A DNA stretch of 35,608 nt, from positions 1 through 35,608 of the forward strand of contig NZ_JAPEHT010000019.1 in assembly GCF_028823615.1 (NCBI RefSeq). Direction: 5' to 3'. Below, piece after piece: positions 1 to 7,189 of the stretch; positions within the stretch are counted from its first letter, which is position 1; each line of letters opens with the position of its first letter. Both the position numbers and the translations under genes were made by a program. This DNA is from Planococcus sp. A6 (lineage in GTDB: Bacteria; Bacillota; Bacilli; Bacillales_A; Planococcaceae). The notes below the pieces were generated by a model. That model saw nothing but the letters and a program-made list of their open reading frames with translations. It was not told the DNA's origin and did not search any database.

Positions 1-24
1 GAAACCGTATTTTTCGAAGCTTAT

Positions 25-120
25 CGCTCGCTTTCCGTGGGGCGGGAATCGAGCCTCCTCGTCACTTCGTTCCTGCGGGGTCTCTCAAACCCGCTAGTCC
101 CACAGGAGTCGAGCAAACGC
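25..120. repeat. Imperfect-dyad intergenic repeat element
   Basis: This non-coding stretch has two arms that are imperfect inverted copies. The left arm, with GCTCG, CCGTGGGG and GCGGG at about 27-46, pairs in outline with CCCGC, GTCCCACAGGAG and TCGAGC at about 90-114. The text between (GAGCCTCCTCG, TTCCTGCGGGG) is also GC-rich and self-complementary. Transcribed, it would fold into a long hairpin. From memory, similar GTGGG/CAGGAGTCGAGC elements recur between genes in Bacillaceae and Planococcaceae. Copy number in this genome cannot be judged from one window. Confidence 0.55.
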
Positions 121-222
121 TTCTCCAAATACTCAGATAGAACATTGATTTTTGAATGTAGAAATGGTGATTTCCTTTTTCATTCATAGCGGATTATAGA
201 CTTCTTCAACACTCTGGAAAGA

Positions 223-247
223 AGAGCTCATCCGTGAGCTCTTTTTT
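223..247 (+). terminator. Rho-independent terminator at window left edge
   Basis: A perfect 8-bp stem (AGAGCTCA 223-230, TGAGCTCT 235-242) has a TCCG loop and a T run at 243-247. The T run favours the + strand, so it would end an upstream gene outside the window. The T run also contains the stop codon of the convergent GNAT gene, so the hairpin may serve both strands. Confidence 0.75.
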
Positions 248-743
248 AGTGGATTCCATTTATTGTGCTTCTGCGTTCGAGCAGGACATTGTCACGCCAG
301 ATGCCGTCTCGCTTTCCGATGCGCTCACGGACACCGACTTCACGGAATCCGTTTTTCTTATGAAGCCGGATGCTTGCTTCGTTTTCAGGGAAGATTTTCG
401 CTTCCAGAGTCCAAAAGCCTTGTTGTTCCGAAGCCTGAATAAGGGCTTGCATAAGCTTGTGGCCGATGCCTTCGCCCGAATATATAGGATCGACATAGAT
501 GCTCACTTCCCCGACACCCGAGTAAACCGTGCGTTTTGATACAAGTGAAAGCTTGCAAAAGCCACGTATTTGCGTTGCTGATTCAATAACCAAACGGCAA
601 TTGCTTGTTTCGCTATCGCTCCAGAGTTCATAACTAGGCGCTTTGGTTTCGAAGGTAGCGAGCCCGCTGTCCATGCCCGCTTCATAGATCTGCTTGATTT
701 CCGGCCAATCCGACTCCACCGCTGGCCTGATGATGTATTCCAT
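246..743 (-). CDS. GNAT N-acetyltransferase, ArsN1/phosphinothricin-acetyltransferase-like
   Basis: A 165-residue cytosolic GNAT protein that should transfer acetyl from acetyl-CoA to a small amine. The acetyl-CoA-binding region is at about 79-101 (EVSIYVDP, then SGEGIG). FPENEAS (118-124) and WRDNVLLERRS (149-159) match the conserved C-terminal part of phosphinothricin acetyltransferases and the arsinothricin-resistance enzymes ArsN1. Those enzymes acetylate the amino group of glutamate-mimicking antibiotics. A longer frame opens at 797, but the ATG at 743 has GGAG at a good distance and begins at the usual family N-terminus. It is divergent from the MarR gene and its candidate promoter shares an operator with it. 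GNAT membership is clear; arsinothricin as substrate is inferred from resemblance and from the cysteine-rich neighbours. Confidence 0.85.
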   Translation of the reverse strand: MEYIIRPAVESDWPEIKQIYEAGMDSGLATFETKAPSYELWSDSETSNCRLVIESATQIRGFCKLSLVSKRTVYSGVGEVSIYVDPIYSGEGIGHKLMQALIQASEQQGFWTLEAKIFPENEASIRLHKKNGFREVGVRERIGKRDGIWRDNVLLERRSTINGIH

Positions 744-775
744 ATCCATCACTCCGATTCTTATAATTAGATTAA

Positions 776-820
776 ATATTAAAATAAATACTTGCAACTT
801 GCAAGTTTATTTTGTATGCT
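776..820. promoter_or_regulatory. Divergent promoters sharing one 17-bp MarR-type operator
   Basis: A perfect dyad, ACTTGCAA-C-TTGCAAGT, lies at 790-806. Rightward, TTGCAA (792-797) is followed after 17 bp by TATGCT (815-820), placed for the MarR gene at 840. Leftward, TTGCAA (799-804, self-complementary) is followed after 17 bp by TAATAT (776-781 on the minus strand), placed for the GNAT gene. Each half-site therefore doubles as one -35 box, so one bound dimer would block both promoters. A related dyad precedes the flavoprotein. The geometry is read directly; assigning it to this MarR protein is inference. Confidence 0.7.
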
Positions 821-839
821 ATCACTAGAGGTGTTGAAG

Positions 840-1286
840 ATGGAAAACAAACGGGAACTTTTTCAAAGCATGGTTAAACGCTTTGGCTTGTTGAATAAAA
901 ATTGCTGTACAGTTGACGATGTGGAAATCAGCTTGGTGCAAAGCCATATTCTTTATGAGATCGACCGACGGGAATGGCCATCCATGCAACAAGTGGCGGA
1001 TGCACTGGCGACCGACCTGTCAACTTTCAGTCGGCAAGTGCAAAGTTTGATGAAGATAGGCTTGGTCACAAAAGTGCCGTCTTCTGCGGATAAACGAATC
1101 TCGGTGCTGGGTTTGACAGAAGAAGGCCAGAAAGTAGCGCTTGCCATCCAGCGCGACATGGAGGAACATCTCGAGGAAATCTTCTCGCATATGACCGAAT
1201 TTGAACAGGACATGGTGCTGCAATCGATAAAATTACTGAACGAGGCGATGGCGAAATCATCCGTTTGCTGTAAACCGATGTATTAA
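840..1286 (+). CDS. MarR-family regulator with two vicinal cysteine pairs
   Basis: A 148-residue winged-helix DNA-binding protein of the MarR family. The recognition-helix region is near residues 50-72 (MQQVADALATDLSTFSRQVQSL), followed by the wing (SSADKRISVLGLTEEG). Two adjacent-cysteine pairs stand out: Cys22-Cys23 near the N-terminus and Cys143-Cys144 near the C-terminus, both in the regions that form the MarR dimer interface. Such pairs suit binding of arsenite-like metalloids or a disulfide switch. The ATG at 840 is chosen because GAGGTG (828-833) precedes it; an upstream in-frame start at 792 lies inside the operator. It probably represses itself, the divergent acetyltransferase and the downstream flavoprotein. 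Confidence 0.85.
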   Translation: MENKRELFQSMVKRFGLLNKNCCTVDDVEISLVQSHILYEIDRREWPSMQQVADALATDLSTFSRQVQSLMKIGLVTKVPSSADKRISVLGLTEEGQKVALAIQRDMEEHLEEIFSHMTEFEQDMVLQSIKLLNEAMAKSSVCCKPMY

Positions 1287-1298
1287 GTTCGAATTAAT

Positions 1299-1315
1299 AC
1301 TTGCAATAATCAAGT
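1299..1315. promoter_or_regulatory. Second MarR-type dyad before the flavoprotein
   Basis: ACTTG (1299-1303) and CAAGT (1311-1315) are spaced to give a 17-bp dyad, the same length as the operator at 790-806. The left half (ACTTGCAA) is identical to that operator. It lies 25 bp upstream of the flavoprotein start. I see no convincing -10 box here, so it may act as a roadblock or secondary site. Confidence 0.55.
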
Positions 1316-1340
1316 TTTTTAACAATAAGGAGGCCAAAAC

Positions 1341-2705
1341 ATGAACACTCAAACAAATTGTTGTTCAGCCACTCCACAACGCATCCAAATCGAAAGAATA
1401 AAAAATACAGCGCCGGAATTGCCGGTCGTTGTCATCGGGGCAGGGCCAATCGGTTTGGCTGCTGCCGCCCATTTATCGCTGGCGGGTGAAAAGTTTTTGG
1501 TGCTTGAAGCTGGTGACCGAATCGGCCATCACGTGCTGCAATGGGGACATGTCCGTTTGTTCTCTCCTTGGCAATACAATATCGATAAAGCCGCGCGAGC
1601 CTTATTGGACCGCTCTGGCTGGAATGCCCCAGGGGATGACAAGTTGCCGACAGGAGCCGAGCTGGTGGAAGATTATTTGATGAAGCTGGCTGCTGTTCCC
1701 GAAATCGAACCGTACATTCGCCTCAATGCACGTGTCAGTGCCATCAGCCGAAAACATCAAGACAAGATGAAGACGGCGAATCGCGAGCATCAGCCTTTTG
1801 TGATCTATGTAGAGACTGAGGATGCGGAAATGGAGCGGATTGAAGCGAAAGCCGTCATCGATGCCACAGGAACTTGGGGCCAGCCGAATCCGCTTCAAGC
1901 CGACGGGGTTTGGACTCAGAGTGAACGCCGCCAACAAGAGCGCATTTTTTACGGCATCCCGGATCTACATGGCAAAGACCGCGAGCGGTTTGCCGGAAAA
2001 CAGGTAGCCGTCATAGGTGGTGGCCATTCTGCCATTAATACTTTATTGGATCTTGCCGCACTTGAGGATGCAGGACATCAAGTGAAAAGCTCCTGGATCC
2101 TGCGCAAGCCGAAAATTGAGGATGTCTACGGCGGCGAAGCAGATGATGCGCTCGAGGCAAGAGGTGAATTAGGTGCGCGTGTCCATGAATTGGTGGATTC
2201 GGGGCGTGTGGAAATCTTTACGCCGTTTCGGATAGAGCAGGTTTCTCGAAAAGATGGAAAGCTTTCCTTAATGGGTGATTGGCAAGGAAAAATCCATTCG
2301 ATTGAAGCAATCGATGAAATCATCGTCAATACGGGCAGCCGCCCTGATTTCTCTTTCTTGAAGGAACTCCGTTTGAAGATCGATAATGCCACGGAAAGCA
2401 TCGAAGCACTCGCTCCGCTGATCGATCCGAACGTCCATAGCTGCGGAACGGTCCGGCCGCACGGCGAAAAGGAATTGCGTCAGCCGGAACAAGGATTCTA
2501 CATCGCCGGCATGAAAAGCTACGGACGCGCGCCGACTTTTTTGATGGCGACCGGCTATGAACAAGTCCGCTCCATCGTCGCTTATATCAATGGAAACATT
2601 GAAGCTTCCGAGAAAGTGGAACTGGAGTTGCCGGAAACGGGCGTCTGCAGTTCCGGCGTTTCCAAAAATGGCCGTCAGCCGATTGCTATCGGCGGCTGCT
2701 GCTGA
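1341..2705 (+). CDS. FAD/NAD(P)-binding oxidoreductase with cysteine-rich termini
   Basis: A 454-residue flavoprotein of the two-dinucleotide-binding fold. The FAD-binding glycine motif GAGPIGLAAAAHL is at about 33-45 and the NAD(P)-binding motif VIGGGHSAINTLLDLA at about 222-237. A GSRPDF segment and a terminal YIAGMKSYGRAPTFL segment are typical of flavin-dependent monooxygenases. Both ends carry extra cysteines: NCC near residues 7-8, and CSSG plus a terminal GGCC. From memory, flavoproteins of this type often sit in arsenic-resistance clusters. The start has AAGGAGG at 1328-1334. It follows the MarR gene by 54 bp, with an operator-like dyad between. The substrate is unknown; thiol- or metalloid-linked oxidation is inferred from the cysteines and context. 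Confidence 0.8.
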   Translation: MNTQTNCCSATPQRIQIERIKNTAPELPVVVIGAGPIGLAAAAHLSLAGEKFLVLEAGDRIGHHVLQWGHVRLFSPWQYNIDKAARALLDRSGWNAPGDDKLPTGAELVEDYLMKLAAVPEIEPYIRLNARVSAISRKHQDKMKTANREHQPFVIYVETEDAEMERIEAKAVIDATGTWGQPNPLQADGVWTQSERRQQERIFYGIPDLHGKDRERFAGKQVAVIGGGHSAINTLLDLAALEDAGHQVKSSWILRKPKIEDVYGGEADDALEARGELGARVHELVDSGRVEIFTPFRIEQVSRKDGKLSLMGDWQGKIHSIEAIDEIIVNTGSRPDFSFLKELRLKIDNATESIEALAPLIDPNVHSCGTVRPHGEKELRQPEQGFYIAGMKSYGRAPTFLMATGYEQVRSIVAYINGNIEASEKVELELPETGVCSSGVSKNGRQPIAIGGCC

Positions 2706-2720
2706 AAGGAGTGGATTGTG

Positions 2721-2918
2721 ATGACAGTCAATCACGGAGGCCGTCTGCAGCCTGCATACTTTAAGTCCTATCTTACGCTCATCGTGTCTTCGCGCGAATG
2801 CAGCCTAGACTGTGCAAAAGAATATACGATCAACACATTTTTCCGCGGAAACCCCGAATTGTATGGGCGGGATAGTAGCAATAGTTTTAAAGAAGCAGTC
2901 AATTCCATGCGCGGTTGA
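2721..2918 (+). CDS. Small cysteine-containing ORF, unknown function
   Basis: A possible 65-residue protein starting 15 bp after the flavoprotein stop, with AAAGGAG (2705-2711) at a good distance from the ATG; a GTG one codon earlier is an alternative. It has CSLDC (a CxxxC pair) near residues 28-32 and no clear membrane segment. I do not recognise a family. Good Shine-Dalgarno spacing, position between flavoprotein and terminator, and shared cysteine richness support a third operon gene. Short length and lack of recognisable homology leave open a degraded or chance frame. Confidence 0.45.
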   Translation: MTVNHGGRLQPAYFKSYLTLIVSSRECSLDCAKEYTINTFFRGNPELYGRDSSNSFKEAVNSMRG

Positions 2919-2941
2919 AAGCAATCCAAAGAAATAAATCG

Positions 2942-2974
2942 AGTGGCGGGGGCGTCTATCTCCGCCACTTTTTT
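2942..2974 (+). terminator. Terminator of the MarR-flavoprotein operon
   Basis: An 8-bp stem (AGTGGCGG 2942-2949, CCGCCACT 2962-2969) with a 12-base loop is followed directly by a T run to 2974. Confidence 0.85.
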
Positions 2975-3108
2975 AGATGGAAAATAAAAATCTAAAATGA
3001 ATAAAAAAAGTCTGTTAATTAATGGGAATATTCATTAAAGTATAAACAGGACTTAAATAGTAAGAAAGTTCAGCGAAAAATTAGAGATGATAGGGTGGGA
3101 GCTAGAGA

Positions 3109-3642
3109 ATGGAAGTTTGGGATTTGTATGACGGGGAGCGGAACCCGCTTGGAAAGAAACATATTAGAGGCAATAAATTGCAGCCTGGTGAGTTCCATAT
3201 TGTTGTGGAAGTGATTACGCTCAATGCAGATGGAAGAATTTTTATGACGCAACGAGATCCGGCAAAACCGCTTCCGATGCTTTGGGAAACGACGGGTGGC
3301 TCTGTAGTGGCGGGGGAAAGCAGTTTGATGGGTGCGCTTCGCGAATTGGAAGAAGAAACAGGATTGCTCGCCAGGCCTGAAGAGCTTCGCTTCCTAGGGA
3401 AAATGAAAGGCGGTAATTATTTTTTGGACAGCTATGTCTGGAGATGCAAAGAGAGCATCGACCTGGATGCGCTTCAGCTTCAACCTGGCGAAGTGTGCGC
3501 CGCGCAGCTGGTCAATTGGATTGAGTTCCAGCAAATGAACCGGGAGCGCTTGATCGTGCCTTCGGTCTATCAGCGCATGGAGCATTATTTCGAGAAATTG
3601 GCCTCTTTTTCGACTTATGCATGGGATGGTTCATTCAGGTAG
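3109..3642 (+). CDS. NUDIX hydrolase
   Basis: A 177-residue NUDIX-fold pyrophosphohydrolase. The full Nudix box (GX5EX7REUXEEXGU) is at residues 64-86: Gly64, Glu70, Arg78-Glu79, Glu82-Glu83 and Gly85 bind the catalytic Mg2+ and the diphosphate. The N-terminal segment (EVWDLYDGERNPLGKKHIRG) resembles the NUDIX group that includes isopentenyl-diphosphate isomerase-like and nucleoside-diphosphate-X hydrolases, so the substrate is not fixed. The start has GGGTGGGAG upstream. It appears to be monocistronic, lying after a terminator and 53 bp before a small membrane protein gene. A small dyad (TTAATG 3019-3024, CATTAA 3033-3038) lies in its upstream region. Confidence 0.9.
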   Translation: MEVWDLYDGERNPLGKKHIRGNKLQPGEFHIVVEVITLNADGRIFMTQRDPAKPLPMLWETTGGSVVAGESSLMGALRELEEETGLLARPEELRFLGKMKGGNYFLDSYVWRCKESIDLDALQLQPGEVCAAQLVNWIEFQQMNRERLIVPSVYQRMEHYFEKLASFSTYAWDGSFR

Positions 3643-3695
3643 TTGGAGGCAATACGTAAATTTGCAGAAAGCTAAAATGCAAAAGGGGCGATAGG

Positions 3696-3935
3696 ATGAT
3701 GAAAAAATTGCTCAGTTTATTTTTTGTAGAAGACACCGATAAACAAGACGGCGGCAAAGATGGATACTTTATGGTTTTCGCAGCGTGGGGATTGATTCTG
3801 TTGGCGAATGGCATTTCTGAATATTTTATTGGAAACGCATTGATCGACAACTGGTTTGTGATTTTGATGATCGGGCTCGTAGTATTTTTCGCTTCAGAAG
3901 TTTTTAGTAAAGAAACTAGCGAGGAGGGCGATTGA
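3696..3935 (+). CDS. Small two-helix membrane protein
   Basis: A 79-residue protein with a charged N-terminal segment (EDTDKQDGGKDG) followed by two predicted membrane helices at about 24-43 (YFMVFAAWGLILLANGI) and 50-69 (NWFVILMIGLVVFFASEVF), ending in an acidic tail. The start has GGGGCG/ATAGG upstream; a second ATG follows at once. It ends 1 bp before the HIT gene, so the two are probably co-transcribed. I do not recognise a characterised family. Confidence 0.75.
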   Translation: MMKKLLSLFFVEDTDKQDGGKDGYFMVFAAWGLILLANGISEYFIGNALIDNWFVILMIGLVVFFASEVFSKETSEEGD

Positions 3936-3936
3936 A

Positions 3937-4422
3937 ATGAGAACGATCACCTTGGCAAATGGCGAAACCGTCGAAGTGGAATGTCTGAGCTGCGCGTTGG
4001 TGGATGGCTTGATCGAACCGGAAGGCGGAGTCGTAGTGGAGACGGCGCATTTCCACGCCCATCAAGATGTGGCTTATCCCATTCCCGGCTTGATTATCCT
4101 TGCATCAAAGCGCCATTTGAAAAGCTTGGATGAATTGACGGAAGAAGAGCGGGTGGATTACATCACGGTCCTGTCAGAAATTCGCAAAGCGCAGCGAAAC
4201 GTCCTGGGCATCGAGTCGGTCTATTATTTCTATAATGAAGACACGACACATCATTTCCATACGTGGATGGTGCCGCGGTATGAATGGATGTATGAGTTCG
4301 GGCGTTCCGTCGAATCGGTGCGGCCGGTGCTTTTGCATGCACGAAATGAAATGAACGATGAGGCAAATCTAAGGAGTGTCAAGCAAACGATTGCAGCCTT
4401 GACGGAAGAACTGAAACGATGA
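3937..4422 (+). CDS. HIT-family hydrolase
   Basis: A 161-residue histidine-triad protein. The motif HHFHTWMVPRY begins at residue 105; HIT proteins use the middle histidine of HxHxH as nucleophile to cleave nucleoside phosphoramidates or dinucleoside polyphosphates. The first triad position reads THHFH, a mild deviation also seen in other family members. A CLSC pair at residues 16-19 may bind zinc. GAGGAGGGCG precedes the ATG. It lies 1 bp after the small membrane protein and overlaps the amidohydrolase by 4 bp (ATGA), so translation is probably coupled. The natural substrate cannot be read from the sequence. Confidence 0.85.
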   Translation: MRTITLANGETVEVECLSCALVDGLIEPEGGVVVETAHFHAHQDVAYPIPGLIILASKRHLKSLDELTEEERVDYITVLSEIRKAQRNVLGIESVYYFYNEDTTHHFHTWMVPRYEWMYEFGRSVESVRPVLLHARNEMNDEANLRSVKQTIAALTEELKR

Positions 4423-5174
4423 AGAAAGTGAAAATCTTCGACGCCCATTTACATATTATCGACCCGCGATTTCCGTTGACCGAAAATCAAGGCTATTTGC
4501 CGCCTGCATTCACCGCTTCGAATTATGTGGCCGCTGTAGAAAACTTCGAAGTAACCGGAGGCGCCATCGTGTCGGGCTCGTTCCAAGACTTTGACCAATC
4601 GTATTTAGTGGATGCACTTGATACGCTCGGTGACCGGTTTGTCGGCGTGACGCAATTGCCGGCAGACACATCGGACGAAGAAATCCTTAATTTGCATGGA
4701 AAAGGTGTTCGTGCCGTACGGTTTAATGTGAAGCGCGGCGGTTCAGAAGCGATCGAGCGGCTCGATCATTTCGCAAGGCGTGTCCATGAGATCTCCGGAT
4801 GGCATGCTGAGTTGTACATCGATTCAAAAGATCTCGGAGAGTTGAAAGACACCATCAGCAAGTTGCCGGCAGTTTCCATTGATCATCTCGGTTTGTCGAA
4901 ACAAGGATTCCCCGAACTGTTAAAGCTGGTGGAACAAGGCGTTAAAGTAAAAGCGACTGGATTCGGGCGAATTGATTTCGAACCGTCTTACGCAGTCCAA
5001 GCCATTCATGATATTAATCCGGAGGCCTTGCTATTCGGCACGGACCTGCCGTCGACTCGGGCAAAATCACCATTTCAAGCGAGTGATGTCACAGTTATCC
5101 AAGAAACTTTGGGTGACATCGAAGCGGAGAAAGTTCTCTACGAGAATGCATTGAAATGGTATGGAATTGAATAA
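4419..5174 (+). CDS. Amidohydrolase-family metal-dependent hydrolase
   Basis: A 251-residue TIM-barrel protein of the amidohydrolase-2 type. It shows the first-strand metal ligands DAHLHI (His10, His12), His129, a strand-6-like SIDHLGL (Asp155-His156) and the strand-8 Asp209 in FGTDLPS. Members include decarboxylases and lactonases such as 2-pyrone-4,6-dicarboxylate hydrolase; the substrate here is unknown. It starts inside the HIT stop codon (ATGA) and is the last gene before a terminator, so it belongs to the membrane protein-HIT-amidohydrolase operon. Confidence 0.85.
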   Translation: MKKVKIFDAHLHIIDPRFPLTENQGYLPPAFTASNYVAAVENFEVTGGAIVSGSFQDFDQSYLVDALDTLGDRFVGVTQLPADTSDEEILNLHGKGVRAVRFNVKRGGSEAIERLDHFARRVHEISGWHAELYIDSKDLGELKDTISKLPAVSIDHLGLSKQGFPELLKLVEQGVKVKATGFGRIDFEPSYAVQAIHDINPEALLFGTDLPSTRAKSPFQASDVTVIQETLGDIEAEKVLYENALKWYGIE

Positions 5175-5185
5175 GGTCTATCTCG

Positions 5186-5225
5186 AGCCAGCATCCTGTC
5201 AATTCGGCAGGTTGCTGGATTTTTA
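5186..5225 (+). terminator. Terminator after amidohydrolase operon
   Basis: CCAGCA (5188-5193) plus CCTG pairs with CAGG plus TGCTGG (to 5218), with one internal mismatch region, and is followed by ATTTTTAT. Confidence 0.75.
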
Positions 5226-5239
5226 TATTTAGAAAGCTC

Positions 5240-5270
5240 TTGCGCTTTACGTTAACGTCAATGGTAAGCT
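5240..5270 (+). promoter_or_regulatory. MerR/LiuR-like operator in a 19-bp promoter spacer
   Basis: The near-palindrome TTTACGTTAACGTCAA (5246-5261, one mismatched pair) closely resembles the LiuR-type MerR operator of branched-chain and fatty-acid degradation genes. It fills the gap between a weak -35 (TTGCGC 5240-5245) and a weak -10 (TAAGCT 5265-5270) spaced 19 bp apart, the long spacer typical of MerR-controlled promoters. The dyad is clear; the promoter boxes are poor matches. Confidence 0.6.
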
Positions 5271-5306
5271 TTAACTATCGAAAAAATCAGACAAAGGGGA
5301 TGGGAG

Positions 5307-5690
5307 ATGAAAACGATACGCGAAGCCGCAGAGGAATTCGGGGTGACCACGCGGACGATCCGCTATTACGAGGAACTAGGCATGCTGAAGCCAGAGCGAA
5401 CAGATTCCAATAAGCGGCTGTTTTCGAATGCCGAAATCGCGAAACTCAAGCTCATCGATCGAGGCAAAAAATACGGTTTCACACTAGAGGAAATCAAGGA
5501 AATGGTGCTGCTGTTCGATGCTGACCGCTCGGGCAAGAAACAGCTCGAACGCACAATCGAGTACGGCAAAAAGCAGATAGAGGAAATGGAGCGCCGCATC
5601 GAAGAGCTTGAAAAGACGAAACAAGAGATGGAGTCTTTGCTAGGGGAGTTTAACGAAAAATTATCGAAACTGAAGGGGATGGCAAAATGA
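5307..5690 (+). CDS. MerR-family regulator, LiuR-like
   Basis: A 127-residue MerR protein. The N-terminal winged helix (1-70) contains TIREAAEEFGVTTRTIRYYEELGML, the family signature. It is followed by a long dimerisation coiled coil (about 80-122) rich in Glu, Lys and Leu. There is no cysteine-rich metal-binding tail, which fits an acyl-CoA-responding (LiuR-like) rather than a metal-responding member. GGGGATGGGAG precedes the start. Its stop overlaps the ligase start by 4 bp (ATGA), so it heads the fatty/branched-acid operon and probably controls it through the dyad at 5246-5261. Confidence 0.88.
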   Translation: MKTIREAAEEFGVTTRTIRYYEELGMLKPERTDSNKRLFSNAEIAKLKLIDRGKKYGFTLEEIKEMVLLFDADRSGKKQLERTIEYGKKQIEEMERRIEELEKTKQEMESLLGEFNEKLSKLKGMAK

Positions 5691-7189
5691 ATATTTCACA
5701 ATTGCTGGAGCGGAATGCACGGAAATATCCGGAACAAGAGGCGCTGGTGGGGATGGGGCAGCGTTTAACGTTCCGTGAAGTGGACAAAATTGCGAATAAC
5801 TTGGCGCACTCACTGATGAAACGGGGTATCAGCAAAGGGGACAAAATCGTCTTGTTCATGCCGAATGTACCGGAATTCGTTGTAACCTATTTTGCTGTGC
5901 AGCGTATCAACGCGATCATCGTGCCGATCAGTGCAAAACTCGGGCCAAAAGAAATCGGCTATATCTTGGAACATTCGGATGCCAAAGCGCTTTTCGTTCA
6001 TGAACTGATATTTGATGCTGTAAAGTCACTGGAAACGAATGGATTGCTTTTGGTCAAGTCCGGGCAAGCAGTACCTGGCTGGGAAGCATTCGCCGACTTG
6101 ATAAGAACGGAAACGGAAGAAATATTATCTTCCCATGCACAGGACGACGAGCCATCGACGATTCTCTATACGTCCGGAACGACCGGCAAACCGAAAGGCG
6201 TCCTGTTCAGCCATCGCAATGTGCTGACGGTTGCGCAGATGATTTGTGTCGAAATGGAGATGAAACCGGATAGCCGCCTGCTCCATATGATGCCGCTCAG
6301 CCATTCTGCACCGCTCCACTTGTTTTTGGTGGCCGGAATGATCGTCGGCGCGAAGCATGTGCTCGTCCCGACGTTCACGCCGGACTTGTTGCTTGATACG
6401 GTCGAAGGGGAACGGACGACCCATTTCTTCGGTGCGCCGGTCGCTTATCTCATGACCGCCAAACATCCAGAGGTCGGCCAGCGCGATTTGTCTTCGATGA
6501 AATGGTGGATTTACGGAAGTGCACCGCTGTCTGCGGGAGAAGTGAAATTCGTCCAAGAATCATTCCGTACCAATAATTTGGTCTGCGTGTATGGCCTGAC
6601 AGAAGCAGGGCCGAGCGGAACCTTGATGACGGGGCCGGAACATACGGAAAAAGCGGGGAGCATCGGCAAACGCGCCGCGCTCCATACCGAAATCCGCATT
6701 GTGGATCTGGACGGGCAGGACGTTGCACCCGGCGAAGTCGGGGAGATCCTGCTCCGGGGCGAAGGCAATATGCTCGGCTATTACAAGAACGAGGAAGCGA
6801 CGAAAGAAACCTTTATCGGCGATTGGCTGAAAACAGGCGACTTGGCGAAATTCGATGAAGACGGATTTATTTGGGTTGTCGACCGCAAGAAGGATTTGAT
6901 CATTTCAGGCGGTGTCAATATTTACCCAAAGGAAATCGAGGAAGTGCTCATTACGCATCCCGATATCCATGAAACCGCAGTAATCGGCGTGCCGCATGCG
7001 GAATGGGGCGAAACGGTAAAAGCATATTTCGCCGCATCGCGTGAATTGAGTGCAGAGGAGATTAAAGCATTCGCAGGAAATGAACTGGCAAGCTATAAAG
7101 TGCCGAAGCTCATCGAACAAGTCGAAGCATTGCCACGCAACGCATCCGGCAAGATCCTCAAGCAGCCGTTGCGGGAAGGACGTGTTTAA
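5687..7189 (+). CDS. Class I adenylate-forming acyl-CoA ligase
   Basis: A 500-residue AMP-binding enzyme that activates a carboxylic acid with ATP to an acyl-adenylate and then forms acyl-CoA. The P-loop YTSGTTGKPKG is at about 159-169 and YGLTEAGPSGT near 302. GWLKTGDLAKFDEDGFIWVVDRKKDLIISGG at about 380-410 contains the ribose-binding Asp and hinge residues. PRNASGKILK near the C-terminus carries the catalytic lysine. Length is normal for medium/long-chain or branched acyl-CoA synthetases. It overlaps the MerR gene by 4 bp and is followed immediately by the dehydrogenase, so its product may be that enzyme's substrate. Chain specificity is not visible. Confidence 0.9.
   Translation: MNISQLLERNARKYPEQEALVGMGQRLTFREVDKIANNLAHSLMKRGISKGDKIVLFMPNVPEFVVTYFAVQRINAIIVPISAKLGPKEIGYILEHSDAKALFVHELIFDAVKSLETNGLLLVKSGQAVPGWEAFADLIRTETEEILSSHAQDDEPSTILYTSGTTGKPKGVLFSHRNVLTVAQMICVEMEMKPDSRLLHMMPLSHSAPLHLFLVAGMIVGAKHVLVPTFTPDLLLDTVEGERTTHFFGAPVAYLMTAKHPEVGQRDLSSMKWWIYGSAPLSAGEVKFVQESFRTNNLVCVYGLTEAGPSGTLMTGPEHTEKAGSIGKRAALHTEIRIVDLDGQDVAPGEVGEILLRGEGNMLGYYKNEEATKETFIGDWLKTGDLAKFDEDGFIWVVDRKKDLIISGGVNIYPKEIEEVLITHPDIHETAVIGVPHAEWGETVKAYFAASRELSAEEIKAFAGNELASYKVPKLIEQVEALPRNASGKILKQPLREGRV

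Noticed and set aside
1-245. Part of an insertion sequence
   Set aside because: No transposase frame, target duplication or terminal inverted repeats of IS type; the segment fits a non-coding repeat plus a terminator better.
3019-3038. Dyad TTAATG/CATTAA before the NUDIX gene
   Set aside because: Short and AT-rich, with no matching copy elsewhere in the window and no clear promoter around it; not enough to call an operator.
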